Assembly (NCBI GenBank): GCA_007922195.1
Contig: ML681981.1
Location: forward strand, 12,997,403-13,061,402
DNA length: 64,000 bases
Source: Podocnemis expansa
Lineage: Eukaryota > Chordata > Testudines > Podocnemididae
Direction: 5' to 3'
Part shown: positions 10,884 through 23,287 of the stretch, piece by piece
Numbering within the stretch: the first letter of the stretch is position 1
How the letters are laid out: every line of letters begins with the position of its first letter
Translations under genes and position numbers: made by a program
Notes under the pieces: model-generated
Told to the model about the DNA's origin: nothing
What the model saw: the letters and a program-made list of their open reading frames with translations, nothing else
Database searches by the model: none

Positions 10884-11397
10884 GGGTATGTCTACATTTA
10901 CAATTTAATTTGAATTAATGAGGATTAATTCAAATTTAATACATAGCTACACTCGCTTTCATTACTTCAAACTAAAGCATTCTTTAGTTCGAATTAACAG
11001 AGGCTTACTTTGAAGTGATAAAACCTGGCTTAACTTTGAAGTAACAGTTAATTCAAGCTTATTAGTTCGAACGAACCCAATGTAGCTATGTTAATTCAAA
11101 CTAACCATTAATTCAAATTAATGCTTTTTGACCTTCTTCCTTCCAGAGTGCCTTCCTCTTTCTATATATTGGGTGAGAGCATGGCCCTTCTTGAGGGCCT
11201 TCTTGCCGCACCTCCCATGGTGCCCCTGTCCTAAGTTGACCTAGCAAGTCCTGTCCATGGACATGCTTGGTCAGTTTGGATTTCTAAGGGGGACAAGTTA
11301 ACTCAATTTAACTTAAACTGATTTAATGATTTTTATTTCAATTCAATTAGATTGATTTAAGTTAAATCAGTTTAATAATGTAAGTGTAGACATAGCC
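10884..11397 (+). mobile_element. MITE with GGGTATGTCTACA ends and TAA target duplication
   Basis: The left end is GGGTATGTCTACA and the right end, as reverse complement, is GGCTATGTCTACA. TAA flanks both sides at 10,881-10,883 and 11,398-11,400. A 3-bp TWA duplication points to the PIF-Harbinger superfamily. The arms consist of repeated TTAATTCGAATT-like motifs that can fold back on each other. The central block around 11,145-11,280 (GGGTGAGAGCATGGCC and following) is shared with the 61.9-kb copy, whose arms use a different motif. No transposase is present. Confidence 0.75.
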
Positions 11398-11489
11398 TAA
11401 AAGAATAGAATATGGGGTGGCTGGAAGAAGCAAACAAACAACTGCCCCACATCCCCCCCAAAACAACAAAAATAACATGCCTTTTTTCA

Positions 11490-12630
11490 CATCGCAGTGA
11501 GTCGTAGGCCTATGGATTCCAAGTCCAGAAGGGACCATTGTGATCCACTAGTCTGATCACCTGTTGCACAGGCTATAGAACTTTCCTGAAATAATGCTAG
11601 AGCAGATCCTTTCAATCAAGATTGGTTTTTTTCCCCTAAAAATCGTCAGTGAGGCAGAATCAGTCATGACTGTTGGTAAACGGTTCCCATGGTTAATTCC
11701 TCTCACCATTAAAAAAAGTACACCTTATTTCCCATCTGAACTAATCTAAATTCAACTTCCAGCCATTGGAGGGTATAACATCTTTCTCTGATAGATTGAG
11801 TAGCCATTGTCAAAATGTTCTCTGTGTAGGTATGTAGATGGTGATCATCATCCCTTTATATTCTCTTTGTTAAGTTAAATAGGTTGAGCTCCTTGAATCA
11901 ACTATAAGGTATGTTTTCTAATCTTTTAATCATTCTTAGGGCTCTACTCTGAATCCTTGCTAATTTGCTAACATCATTTTTGAATCCTTCAGAACTGGAC
12001 ACAGTATTCCAACATTGGACATACCAGTGCCAGATGTGGATATAAAATAATTTTTCTACTCTCTAGAGATTCCATGTTTATGCATCTAATGATCTCATTA
12101 GCTATTTTGGCCACCGGGTCACACCGAGCACTCTTGTTCAGCTAATTATCAACCACAACTTCTAAATCTTACTCAGTGTAACAAGTTAGTCCCCCGCCCT
12201 GTGGGTATGACCTGCATTCTTTGTCCTATATGTATACATTTACATTTAGGCTTATTAAAATACATATTGGTTGCTTGCGCCTGCTTACAGAGCAATCTGT
12301 GTTGCTTGGTATTTGTGACCAATTTTTATGTCATTAGCAAAGTTCATCAGTGGTGATTTTGTTTTCTTCCAGATCATTGCTATCAATGTTAAACACAGGG
12401 CGATGAATCGATTTCTGAGGCACTGCACTAGAAACCCATCTGCTGAATGGTTGTCAGTTTACAACTACCTTGAAATCTGTTATCTGACTTCTAATTGCTT
12501 TAATGTGTAGTGTTAAAATTGCTCTAGTTTTTTAATCAAAATGTTGTACAGTGCCAAATCAGATGCCTTACAGAAGCCTAAGTATATTATATCAATATTA
12601 TGTAGATTGCCACTGTGACTCGTGCCTTAG
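11490..12630 (-). mobile_element. old, heavily decayed CR1 LINE
   Basis: The plus strand shows, in order, the mutated features of a minus-strand CR1: CAAGTCCAGAAGGGACCATT near the 3' end, AACTGGACACAGTATTCCA at about 11,994, and GCCTTACAGAAGCCTAAGTA near 12,565. The last corresponds to the RT segment before the active site. These match the young copy at 4.05-5.45 kb at lower identity with many indels. It has no usable frame and lacks the 3' tail repeat. Confidence 0.7.
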
Positions 12631-12639
12631 ATAGATACA

Positions 12640-12960
12640 AGTTGCCAAGTGTCCTTTCTGACTTCCTCTCTTTGACTGCTTGGTGGCCAGTTCCTTTCTT
12701 CCTTCAGCTTGAGGTATGGCTGTTTCACAGATCCTCGTTGTCTAGGATCTCTTCAGCTTCTCTGAGTCTTCATAGTGCCTTAACTTGCCTCTCCAGTCCA
12801 AGAATCTTTTCCTCTAACAGGGCCACCCACTTGTACTTTATGTAGAGGAAATCTCTTCTGGCTTCAGGCAGGAAAAAAAAAAACCAGGGCATATCCAGAT
12901 CAGATCACCACACTTCCATGGCCATCTTGAAATTTCACATAGAGCTGACCCTGAAAGAAA
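12640..12960 (-). pseudogene. possible ORF1-type coiled-coil remnant of a retroelement
   Basis: The minus strand reads RRDFLYIKYKWVALLEEKI and continues LGLERQVKAL, a stop, then RLREAEEILDNEDL. This is a leucine-heptad, charged stretch of the kind found in ORF1/gag proteins of LINEs and LTR elements. It lies beside the old CR1 in the same orientation and may be its ORF1 after an internal deletion. The family is not certain. Confidence 0.3.
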
Positions 12961-15900
12961 AGCTTCTCTCACTCCCTTTCTTAAACTCCCTCCATCTTTG
13001 TTTGCAGCTCTCAAGTTTGCCTAGCTAGCAAGTGGGGTTTTGGTTTTTTTTGTTTTTTTAAATACTAAGTGTCCCTGTTTCCTGCGACTTAGCTTTGCTT
13101 CTCACCACAGGAGAACAATAGCCACTTGGAAACTTCAACCAGTAGGACTAATCAAAGCTCCAAGAGTCAGAGCCATGCAGCCCTTAATAAGGCACCAACA
13201 AACAGACCTGTCTCAGCTGCTTACTAACGGATCCCACAGCCCAGCTAGGCAACTGAAACACAGAGAACAGACACAGCCAAACAACCCATGGGTGGACCAG
13301 ATGTATCATTTAGAGTTCCACTACGTCCAAGCACTGAATCCAAGGCTATGCCAAATGAAACTTTTAGCTATCTGTGTTTGCAGTTGTGTTCTGCCCTTCA
13401 ATAAACTTAAGCAGTTCCGCTGGCATGAATAGATTTCCCTGAAGGCGGTATGTTGCCTATCATTTTTAACCTGAATCAAAGTAGTTATTTACATGTGAAT
13501 ACTGTAATTTGCACTGCTGTGGGGGTAAGTTTTTCATAGAAGAGCTCTAAAAGGTAACTAAACAGAATCCATCCCCAAAGTAATTCCTAGTATGAACACT
13601 TGAAAAATTATTCTGTCTCTGAGTATTATAGCCCTTTTAAAGATTGTAAAAAAATAATAATTGCTTGGATTACAGCAGAGGGTCCCATACATTTTGCTGA
13701 GCCCTTCATTTGGTGTTTCCAAGTCCAGTAAGCAGCCTCATCTGGGGGGGGGGCACCCTGTACTCTTGGGATCAGGGACTTAGAGTAGAATGGTGCCAAG
13801 TACTCTTGAAGGCCAAGGGTGGGGTGGTGAGGAGATTGGTGTCCAATACTTAAGGGGATTGGGGAGTAGTAAGGAAAATACAGTATAATTTTTTAATAGG
13901 GAAAGTAATTAACCATGGGAGCCATTTACCAACAGTCATGGTAGATTCTCGCTCACTGGCAATTTTTAGAAACTGACCTGACATCACCTACTAATTTCAC
14001 AAAGGCCACTCGCTCAAATAATAGTAACTGCTGGTCACAACCAATGTGTTCCAAATTCAAGTGAGTGAAATATTTTGTAATTCATTGCCAATCCCCTAAA
14101 CCAGAAGTTTTCAAATTCAGAGGCAGACCCAACAAGGGTTTCAGGGGACATAGGCAGTCTCATCTACTAGGACAAAACTCCTTTGACAGCTTGCTCCCCC
14201 ACCACTGCTGCTGCAGTCAGTGAGCTGGGGAAGTAAGCAGATGCTCTGAGTGGGGAGCCAGAGGCTGCACGGATCTGGGATTACAGACTCCACTGCCTGG
14301 CAGAGACTCTTCTGATCCCAGCCCTTCAGCACAGTTCAGCTTGCTTCCCTGTCTGGAGGGTAGGGTGGAGAGCAAGGCAGGTCCCAGCATCTGAGACCAC
14401 AGAACTGCTGCAGAATGGAAGGCTTCCTTAAGAGCCATGTGGCAAATACTTCCTCATTTCCCATAGGTATTAGGTACCACTGTGTCTCCCTCTCCCCCAT
14501 GCCAGGATATCCAATAATGCTGCTAAGTTATACAAAACTTCCTGAAGCAAATCAGCTGGTGTACGATAGAGCTGTGATTGGAAGTTGCATGGTCCGGCTG
14601 TGTTTCAGTGCTGTTGATAAAGAAGACATTAAGTCTCCAGGACTTCTCACCACTGGGAAATTGTTTATAAGGAGTTTGCAGGGTTACTAAGTAGGGGGGA
14701 AAGGACAGCTTCTCATAGGTGGGAGATAGTGGAGAATGGTTGGTTGGCGCATACTGTGATGATCAATATAGACAACACTTCTACCTACACAGCTGATGTT
14801 TTATGTTAGTGCTAAGTTTGATATAATTTTGCTGTAGTTGATTTGGGGTGGAGGGATGTTGCAGTAAATTTAAGTCCCACTTGTGGTTCTGGTCTGGAAT
14901 TGTTACTTTCAGTGTCTCAAAAAATCCTTTGACTTCTATAAGAGAGCAGTACAATGTGCATGCATGTAACCCTTCTGCTGGGTGGAGCCAGCAATAGGTA
15001 GGTGTTCCTTTTAAACAATACAACAGGAAATGGGCTTGAGCCCCCACTCATAACCTGGGAAGATTACACATTCCCCAGGTGCTTGTAAGAACCAGTACTT
15101 TCCCTCTTGCAAGAACAGAGTATGTGAACAGAAAAGATTTTTTAATAAAAGGGGGAAAGTAACCTGGGAAAACACCATAAGCAGGATTCGTAAGCATCAG
15201 ACCATGAGCAAAAGTCCCACTATGGAGTATGTTGGCATTGTCTTTTGCCTCAGGTTAAGTCCAAAAGCCAAAATGTGCCCCCCCCCCCAACATATCTCAG
15301 TTGTTGTGCCAGGTCAGTGGAGACCAGAGGTCTGAGGTGCTTTTACATAAGTTCACCTCCCATCCTGGAGGTGGGGTGTAGAAAGCACTTAGCTTGTTTT
15401 TCTGGCAGCTGCTCCCCCAGCTGCTCAGATGTCTTGAGGTCATACTACGTAACACAGTCTTCCCTGATTTTAGCTGTTAGCAGGAGCGCCTCACTGCTGG
15501 TATAGGCTGGGCAGTCTCTCTCATCAGAGACTGTCCCATAGCAGTCCAGTGCTTAGACCTGAGTTTCAGTGATTTCATTTCAAGTGAGAATCTTGTTTTG
15601 CAGATCAATAGTTTTAGTCCAGTCTTTCTTAAACAGTGGATAGGGGGAGCATAAAATAAATAGTGATTTGAACCCTTAGGTGGCGTCCACACCACCAAGT
15701 AATGCTTGTCCCAGCCCTCTCATGTCTCTGCTGGGCTTTGGCATTCCTTCCCCCGCTCAGCAAGTGCAATTCACCTGCCTTTGATTCACACAACAAGAAT
15801 AACAATCCTTTAGTTGTTCCATGCACCCAAAACCAAAGTGACTTGTAATCCAGCACCCACCAAAAGTGATTTGGGCAAAGCAGCTCCATCATACTGCTCA

Positions 15901-16429
15901 CCTAGGCAGAGTGGGTGCATCCAGGCAAACAAGGTTACCTTCTGAAGTTGTCTTCCCAAGCTCATCCATAGATGTCTGGGGAAAGCTCAATCAGACTCTG
16001 CTCACATATAAATAGCAGAAGATTTGTGTTCTAATGTTTAGTCCTGTCTACTTCTTGGTTCTTCTAGACATTGTCTCTATTTGAAATTCTTTAGTTTTCT
16101 CACTAAGTTGTTGCAAGAAGAAAAAAGTCCACAATATGGAAATTGATTTGGAATTGATTCAGCCACTTCCATTGCATCTTGGAGTATTACCACAGGATGC
16201 TCCCCAATTTTCTAACTTTTTGACTTGTCACACACAGATTGTAGAGATATATACATTACTGAAACCAATTACATTTGCTGCTGAGCACACTAAATCCATT
16301 TCCCTACCTCCTGGGATGTCAAAACATGAAAGCTTTCTTTAATAATATGTCCATTAATGGATGTGGTCCAGCTGTTGACTTTCCACAGGTATTCATTAGT
16401 AACATAACTAAGGATGGGGTGTTAAAGTG
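12961..16429. other. unassigned DNA, parts probably repeat-derived
   Basis: No domain recognised in any frame. The stretch 14,950-16,080 is more GC-balanced and contains poly-C (about 15,278-15,288) and a transition typical of old LTR or composite repeats, but I cannot name a family. The frame at 13,040-13,432 (130 codons) has no recognisable product. Confidence 0.35.
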
Positions 16430-16690
16430 TTGGTGGGATATGGACTAGATGGCTCTGGAGTGTGGTAGTGGGCCCTTGTGATTTGTAGATCACTGGTTCA
16501 AATCCTGGTCAGCATGTTAACAAATGTGAGTTAGTACCATATGAGCAGCTATCAATGCCATAGCTGAAAATGGTTAGTAATCTCAGTCTACATTTTATGG
16601 ATGAATACCAAAGCTCTGGTTGGTAGCCTCAGTAAAAAGGGCAACGATCAAAGAGGAATGGTACTCTAACCACTCTTTTATCAAGAGATG
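16430..16690 (+). repeat. possible tRNA-derived SINE, old
   Basis: GGTTCAAATCCTGG at about 16,496 matches the Pol III B box of tRNA-derived SINEs. A weak A-box-like GTGGTAGTGGGC lies about 35 bases upstream. It does not fold as an intact tRNA, so it is not listed as a tRNA gene. The extent is a guess from composition. Confidence 0.35.
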
Positions 16691-17511
16691 ATCCTTCCAG
16701 AATAGGAAGGAGCAATGTGAAGAAGCTTGCACTTTGGGTGACTGCTCATATTGTAGCTATTCTGCAAATGGAGGAAGTTGAAACTTCATTCAGAAGTACA
16801 AAGGCTAACATTTTCAAATATTGATATTTAAAGTTAGGCCCCATATTTAGGCACTGGAAGAAAAGAGACCTGATTTCAATATTGTTGACTAACGATAGCA
16901 TCCATGTTTATGGGAGTTCTAGACCCCTAGCACTTCTGATAGGTTTCTTATATACAGGTGCCTAAATACAGATTTATGTGGCTAGTTTAGGTGTGCCAAT
17001 TTGAAAACTTGGATTGAAATTCCTTTGAAATGCTGTACTTAAAATACAATCATCTTTATGAAAAGACAAGCTTTGAGGAGCCATCTCCATTTTTATCCAC
17101 TCAGGTTTTGTCTACACCTAGTGCTCCTGACATAGTTATGTCAGTGAAGTGTGTGAAAAACATTGAAGTTTTCCTGACATATCCTTGCTGGTAAAAACTC
17201 TGATGCAGACACAGTTGTGCGAGCACAATCTCTTTTAACCAGTATAGAAGCTTATTTCATTTGGGAAACTGGTACAAGTTATACCTGAAAAAAGAACTGA
17301 ACCTGCATTTCCACTAAAAGGCTTTCTCAGTAAGAGTGTGCATGCAACCAGTTTCTAGGACAGACAAGGCCTACATTTCAGGTCAGCTTACATACAGGAT
17401 GCTATGTGGCTTTTAAGCACTTGTCTACATTTAGGAGCATAATTACATTGACAAAACATTGTAGTGTTAATGCAGTTAAACTGGTTTGTTTCTTGTGTCA
17501 ACTAGGATCAG
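16691..17511. other. unassigned DNA with degraded MITE-like segments
   Basis: Stretches such as TTTTGTCTACACCTAG (about 17,105) and TTAGGCCCCATATTTAGGCA (about 16,837) look like ends of old MITEs. I could not pair them into complete elements. Confidence 0.35.
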
Positions 17512-17681
17512 GGCTGGTCTAGACTTAGAAGGGTTTATTGGTTTAGATTCACTGATATGACTGTATCAATAAGCTCTCGTAGTGGAGAAGCAAATTACCT
17601 GAACTAAAAAACTTTTTGCCACTACCACTGTTTGTGCTCCTAGTAGAAAAAGCTATGTCACTTTTAAGTGTAGACCAAGCC
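17512..17681 (+). mobile_element. short MITE with GGCTTGGTCTACACTT-type ends
   Basis: The left end GGCTGGTCTAGACTTAGAA and the right end, as reverse complement GGCTTGGTCTACACTTAAAA, are inverted repeats about 170 bp apart. There is no coding content. No clear target duplication, so the superfamily is open. Confidence 0.55.
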
Positions 17682-17839
17682 TAAGCTATTTGTTGTATGT
17701 AGAGTTACACAAGTATGACTGTGTCTAGACTAAGGCTTTTGCTGGTAGAGGTATGTTGGTTTAAAAAAAATTACACTGCTGACCACCGTACCTATGCTAG
17801 TAAAACTTCTGTGAAAACATGTGTATTATTCTAAAAACA

Positions 17840-17935
17840 GCTAGAGTCGTATGGCACCTTATAGATTAACATTTCTTTGGGAATAAGCTTTTGTGGGCTC
17901 CAACCCACTTCGAGTATTATCCTATATCTTTATCA
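17840..17935 (-). repeat. Penelope-type 3' end fragment
   Basis: The plus strand reads TATGGCACCTTATAGATTAA, then AATAAGCTTTTGTGGGCT, then CCAACCCACTTCGAG. It is a mutated minus-orientation copy of the tail seen at 505-620. Confidence 0.5.
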
Positions 17936-20304
17936 CAGCATGTATCTTTTCTTCTTGTGCATTCTGTTATTGGACTATGGTGTGAACTAACCTCTTTGTA
18001 AGTGAATCTTGTAAATTACAAAAAGAAACTAGCAGAGAATCTGAATTCAGGGGGCCTAAACTCAAGTATATTTTCATTGAAATTGAGATCCATGTGCCAT
18101 CTAGTGGATAAACTTAAAAATGCAATTTTAGTGCAAAATTTCTGGTGGTTAATGAATAATTAATATTAACACAATTTGAAACCCAAACTGTAAAAAAATG
18201 CTATCTGTTTTAAATAGACTTAGTTTACATTTCTGTACTCAGATGTAAAAGCCATTCTGGAAATTGTTCTGTGTTGTTCACAGGCACAATGTCAGGCAGG
18301 TGCCACCAGCTACACTGTATACACTGATTTATGATGAGTTTTTGGGAAGCGAGTTCATTTTCCAGCTTCTGTTGTGATTGTGGATGTGTTTTTCTTTCTT
18401 ACATGCACAGACCTAACAATTCTACTGTGCTGTGTAGCTTTGTGGTACAAAACAGTAAATTGCTAGAGGGATTTATGAGGATTGCATAATCTACATAACA
18501 TGATACCAAAAAATACACTGAGTAATCTAATAAATTCCTCAGGCTGATACATTAAATATCAAGTTAGAATAAGCTCATTCTGTTAACAGGACAGAATGGA
18601 AAAGAATAAATGCATAATCTCAAAACAAAAGGACTAATATACTTCACAGACGTCACTATGACATGAGAGTGCAGCCGGGCATAGAATTAGGCCCTATATT
18701 TCCTTTTTCCATCTTTCAGGAAGGTGAACTGCTGTTTATTCTATCATACCTAAAATTTCTATTACTGTACACTGTAATATGGAGGTTCAGATTGGAACAT
18801 AAGAACAGTCTTTGAATAATAAATTGCTATTACAAACATCAGTTGCAGCTCTATTTATTCTTATTCTTTTCTTTGATTTGCACTTAGTGCTTATGATAGA
18901 GTTGTCTGGTATCTGGTTTGCAACTGAAACATGTGGTCAAGAATGGGACAAGACAATATCCAGTCAGTACTACTGACCAGACACCAAAAGTCCAATTACC
19001 GGAGTAACTGTCTGCACTCAGCTTCTGTTCTGCTGGGGGGAGGGTGGGAACTGGAAAGACAAGCTGCTGCTGGAGAATTTGGGAACTGCCTAGCTGCTAG
19101 AAAGAGGTGCCAGCTGTTAGGGGCAGGGATCCTGAAGCAAGAGGTGTTTAAGGATTGGGGCCAGGCTTGCCACCTGGGTCCCCTTGTCAGACTCCTTTGG
19201 CCCACCCTGGGGTTGCTGTCTCCTACCCTCCACCAGTCACCCCCTCCAGCCCTGGGATGTGGCTCTCCCTCCTCTGTCCCGTACCAGTCACCCCCTTATC
19301 CCTGGAATGTGGCCTTCATCCCCTGTCTTGACCCTGTCACTCGCACCTTGAGCATGGCTCGCCCTTGAACATCCTGACCCTCCACGCCTTGAGCCTTGCT
19401 CGTCATGGGCTCTGTGTGTATGTGGAGAGAGCAATGATCTACTGGAGTTTGATGGAAGAAACAGAGCAGGGGACCAGGGACATAGTTAAGTTCACTGTCT
19501 GGTTTTCACTAATTAGAAGCTGGGCACCCTAGCTTGTGACAGGGATTGTATTAGAACCTGTGGTCTCCAGACCTCTGGGGGGCTATGTTTAAGATTTCCA
19601 AAAGGTTCTGCACCTCCATTTGAAAGTTTCAGGGATCTGCAAATGAAAAAAAGTTGAAAATCACTGTGTGAGAAACAGAAGGAATTTATTCTAAAAATAT
19701 TACCACTCAGTTTTTCTGTTTTAGAACTGGAGGATGCAAACACAAAAGCAGCCTAGATATCAGTATATAAAATCAGAAAGCAAAGTCTGTAAATGACTTT
19801 ATCTGAGTAGTTGAACTGTGAATAATTAACTTTGGAGACATTTGTAATATGTTTTTAGAAGGGATTTGTCTAAAATTCAATTTTTCTCACTCTCCTAGTC
19901 TCACCATACAATCACGATGGAATGGCCTATTGCTAGGTTTATTGGTTTACTCTGTGGATCATTAGTTCTTCCAAATAAGCCAATCAAATAGACTGGTGGC
20001 AACAGTCCACTGTTTCTATATGAGAGGAGTTCTGTGGTCTAAGTGAAATGAATTGGTGGTGTCAGTTGACTTCTAGTGGACAGGCCTGTACCTCCTAACA
20101 CCCATCATCACAACTGGCACTAGTTGGCACTTGCTTAATTTGAATTGTAGTAAAACAAACCAACAAACACAACTCAAAGCTTTCTGTGCCTTTGGCAACC
20201 TTTAAATATTCAACAATACAGTTATCAAATCTCAATAACTGAGAGAGGCCAAGAATTCATTGGACGTGGTGATTGAACTACCCTATGCCCATACAAGTCC
20301 CAGT
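17936..20304. other. unassigned DNA with a probable old repeat at 18,890-19,510
   Basis: The stretch 18,890-19,510 starts and ends with sequence containing TGTCTGGT, and has ACCAGACACCAAAAGTCC near the left end. It is GC-richer than its surroundings and may be a non-autonomous DNA transposon of unknown family. The 145-codon frame at 18,931-19,368 lies inside it and has no domain. Elsewhere I see nothing. Confidence 0.35.
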
Positions 20305-20425
20305 TAGGGTGCTCAGATAGCAAGTGTGAAAAATTGAGACAGTGGGGGGACTATAGGTGCCTGTATAAGACAAAGCCCCAAATATTGGGATTGTCCCTAT
20401 AAAATCAGGACATCTGGTCACCCTA
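20305..20425 (+). mobile_element. short palindromic MITE with TAGGGTGACCAGAT-type ends
   Basis: The left end TAGGGTGCTCAGATAGCAAG pairs with the right end, reverse complement TAGGGTGACCAGATGTCC. The interior contains AAAGCCCCAAATATTGGGA. The element is about 120 bp and its ends include TA, as in Tc1/mariner-type MITEs. It is an old copy with mismatches. Confidence 0.6.
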
Positions 20426-23124
20426 GTCTCAATTCAAGGAGATATCCTTATTTGGAGCATTACTTAAACACAGGCTAAACTAGGCTACAGTTAATCTATC
20501 AGTATTGCATCTACTTGTATGTTTAGAATTTTAACCCTTTGATGTGGGAACTCTTTGGCACATTGTGCTCATTGCATAGTATTGTGAATTACGTAGAGTG
20601 CTATGTAAATAATGAATTGTAACAAAGATGTAAACATTCTGGTAAATCTCTGGGGAGACTTGCACTAGTGCTGTCTATGTTGCATCTCCGCTGAGGACTT
20701 CAGTCTCTTGAGATGTTGTGATCTAACTGATCAGATCAATACATCTATGTAGGTAACCCATAGAACCCTCTATTTAGAGATGAGAGAGCACTGAGTATTG
20801 AAACACAGAGAGTCACATTAATCCTGGTAACTGACTTGAGGAGTTCAATGGTACTACATTGGGATAGAATCTGTCCGATAGATTGTGAGCCCTGTAATCA
20901 GACTGGTGAGAAGTTACTCACCCAAGTAATTTAATTGAAACCAGTGTGATGATTCATGGGATTACTCACAGTCTATGTGACTTGTCTAGTCACAGATGAT
21001 TCAGTGTTTCAAATGGAATAAAAATTTCAGATGCTTTTGCCCTCACTGCTTGTGTTCGGTGAACTAGACAGCCCCATGTCTGAAAAAGTATAAGATGATT
21101 ACAATAATATAATAATAAGAAGTGTAAGATTAATGTATAAACAGTCAAGCAGTATAACTCACTGAACCCAATTTTGTGCTTCACAAAATATTGACAGAGT
21201 AGACACAGCACAGACAGCTGTAATGCCCTTACTTCCACTCACTAATCTGCCAGTTGTGTTTGGATCCTGATGGATCATTTCTGTGGATTAGTGGGTTGTT
21301 TATACTTATTGTATTTTGGCTTTTGTGCTGAGACTACCAGTACAGATGCCAAATGCAGATTGGGTTTTGATAATGGTGACTTGTCCATGAAGGCCATGAT
21401 CTCATTTTATACTGACCATTAAACAGCAAGAAGTCAAAGGGAAGTTGGGTTTGCTTATTTCTGTGCTAGATGTGTGAAAAGTGAAAGGGTGAATTAAGTC
21501 TTTCAGCCTTCCAGGGGTGGGAGGTGGAATTCCAGGCATGAGTATCTATATTTTGTTCAATAATATATGTATCCTAATTATTTGAAGGTCAGCAATTATC
21601 TGTACTATATCACAATATGATACAATGTTTCATCAAATTCAATCAGGTTTGTAGCTGTTATTTCAAAAGAAAATATTAGCTCTAATATATTGGGGCTAAG
21701 TAAGTGTGTCATGAACTTATCACCATCTTACCACATACTTGAAATTCCTTAAGAAATACTATACAATCTACTCTAATAACTAGTTAGCTTTTTCAAGAGT
21801 AATTACAAAGAAATATGCATCTTGGAGTAATTTTGTCCACAGCAAACTTGAAGAATTAGACTGTGCCTCCAAAGCTGAAGTCCATATTATACTTGATGAT
21901 GCTGATTTATTTCTCAGCTTTCAATGATAAACAAAAACAGAGCAACTGAAAAAAGCAAGAATTGCTTATGGTTAGAGAAGAATGCAGTTGAGAGATTTTG
22001 GATCTCAGTGTAACAGAGGCAAAGAAATCTTGCAGCATATTTCTGAACTAAGCTGCTTTACGTACTTCATGCTTTAACTGTTCCAAGATGAACAACATGT
22101 ACAAACTTTTTAAAAAATCTGTTTTGAAGTCCTGTGGAGTGTATGTTCAACAAAGTATCAGTTAGGTAGCTCTGTACATGTGCTACATGTGCTCTGTAGT
22201 TTACAAAATGAATATGGCTGCTTTATTGAGGCAAAAATAGCTTCCGTGACCATTTACCCATGGAAACTTAGATATTCAAAGGCTCAATACCTTTGGAATG
22301 CACTGCCTATTCAGAAGGTGGCTTCCCCTTCAATAATGGTCGTGGAGTACAGGTTCAGACATTATAGTCATCTATTACTGCTCTCTTCACAGGAGTGTGT
22401 CAGTAAGTCTTTCATGGTTGCATTCAATACAGGGAGCAGGATTTTCCCAGCATGGCTCCATATTGGTCCCTGAAAGGACAGAAAAAAAAAAAAGGAGGGT
22501 CCAGAATGAAGCAGGATGGGTCCCCTAATGAAGAAACTCCATCCTTACCTCTCACTACTTCAGGTGGAAGACTGGGAAAGAAGTTTTTTCCCTCACCTTC
22601 GTTCCCAGTTAAGGAAGGCAGGCTAGGGAGCCGGGTCTTTTTCCATCCTGGGAACTGTTAGTTTAGCCCTCTTTATCTATTTAGGTACAGACTGTTGCCT
22701 GTAAGTTAGTTAGTTCACATCTACAGCTCCAGGAACCCCAAGCTGCAAAACCTAATGGGTTAAGAAAAGCTGATCCAGTTTAGGGAGTTTCACAGAGTAG
22801 AAACACACAACTGTTTTTGACAGCTCTTTCCCCCTTTCATCTGCATGAGCTTCTCTATTACAGAAGGGTGAAGCCTTACCAGATTTCATGATTTGTTTTG
22901 TTGTTGGTTCCCTCTCGCCCCCCACTTACTCATGGCTCCATATGTGAATGAATTACTGCATGGGAAATATAATGGCAAATGGCATGACTTGCAAAACTTA
23001 AAGTATACATTGAAGTACTGATAGCTGGAAATTCTGGGGTGATAAGTCTCTATTATGAGTGCAAAATTTATCAAATTTAATTAATTCTCCCTCCAAAAAT
23101 GTAAATACGTGCAATGACAGTTTG
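20426..23124. other. unassigned DNA
   Basis: AT-rich. The stretch 22,180-22,700 contains a peptide-like run (WNALPIQKVASP) and the text GGAAGACTGGGAAAGAAG that could come from an old LINE, but this is not firm. Nothing else recognised. Confidence 0.35.
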
Positions 23125-23287
23125 ACTAAATGGATCAAGTAACATTTGAAACTGCTAGCCTCAGAGAACCTATTGGGATCAAATAAGTATTCTACTTTTT
23201 GACCTGTCAAGCAAAACATATTATACAATAATTTCAGTGAACATAATCTGGCACCCTTTGGGGCCATTATTAGCAGCTTCTCACATG
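23125..23287 (+). repeat. diverged direct repeat, copy 1
   Basis: About 163 bp that recur at 24,753-24,918 in the same orientation at roughly 80% identity by eye. Shared blocks include GATCAAGTAACA, TTTTGACCTGTCA and CCATTATTAGCA. On the minus strand both copies keep an open frame with similar peptides (DPNRF and KCYLI in both). Family unknown. Confidence 0.6.

Noticed and set aside
16490..16520. tRNA gene
   Set aside because: Only a B-box-like motif is visible. No acceptor stem or complete cloverleaf, so SINE origin is more likely.
18931..19368. 145-codon plus frame as a host gene
   Set aside because: No domain, Pro/Ser-rich, and inside a probable old repeat. No splice or promoter context.
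22180..22473. 97-codon frame with WNALP-type text as a LINE C-terminus
   Set aside because: Suggestive of LINE ends but too short and isolated to assign to a family.
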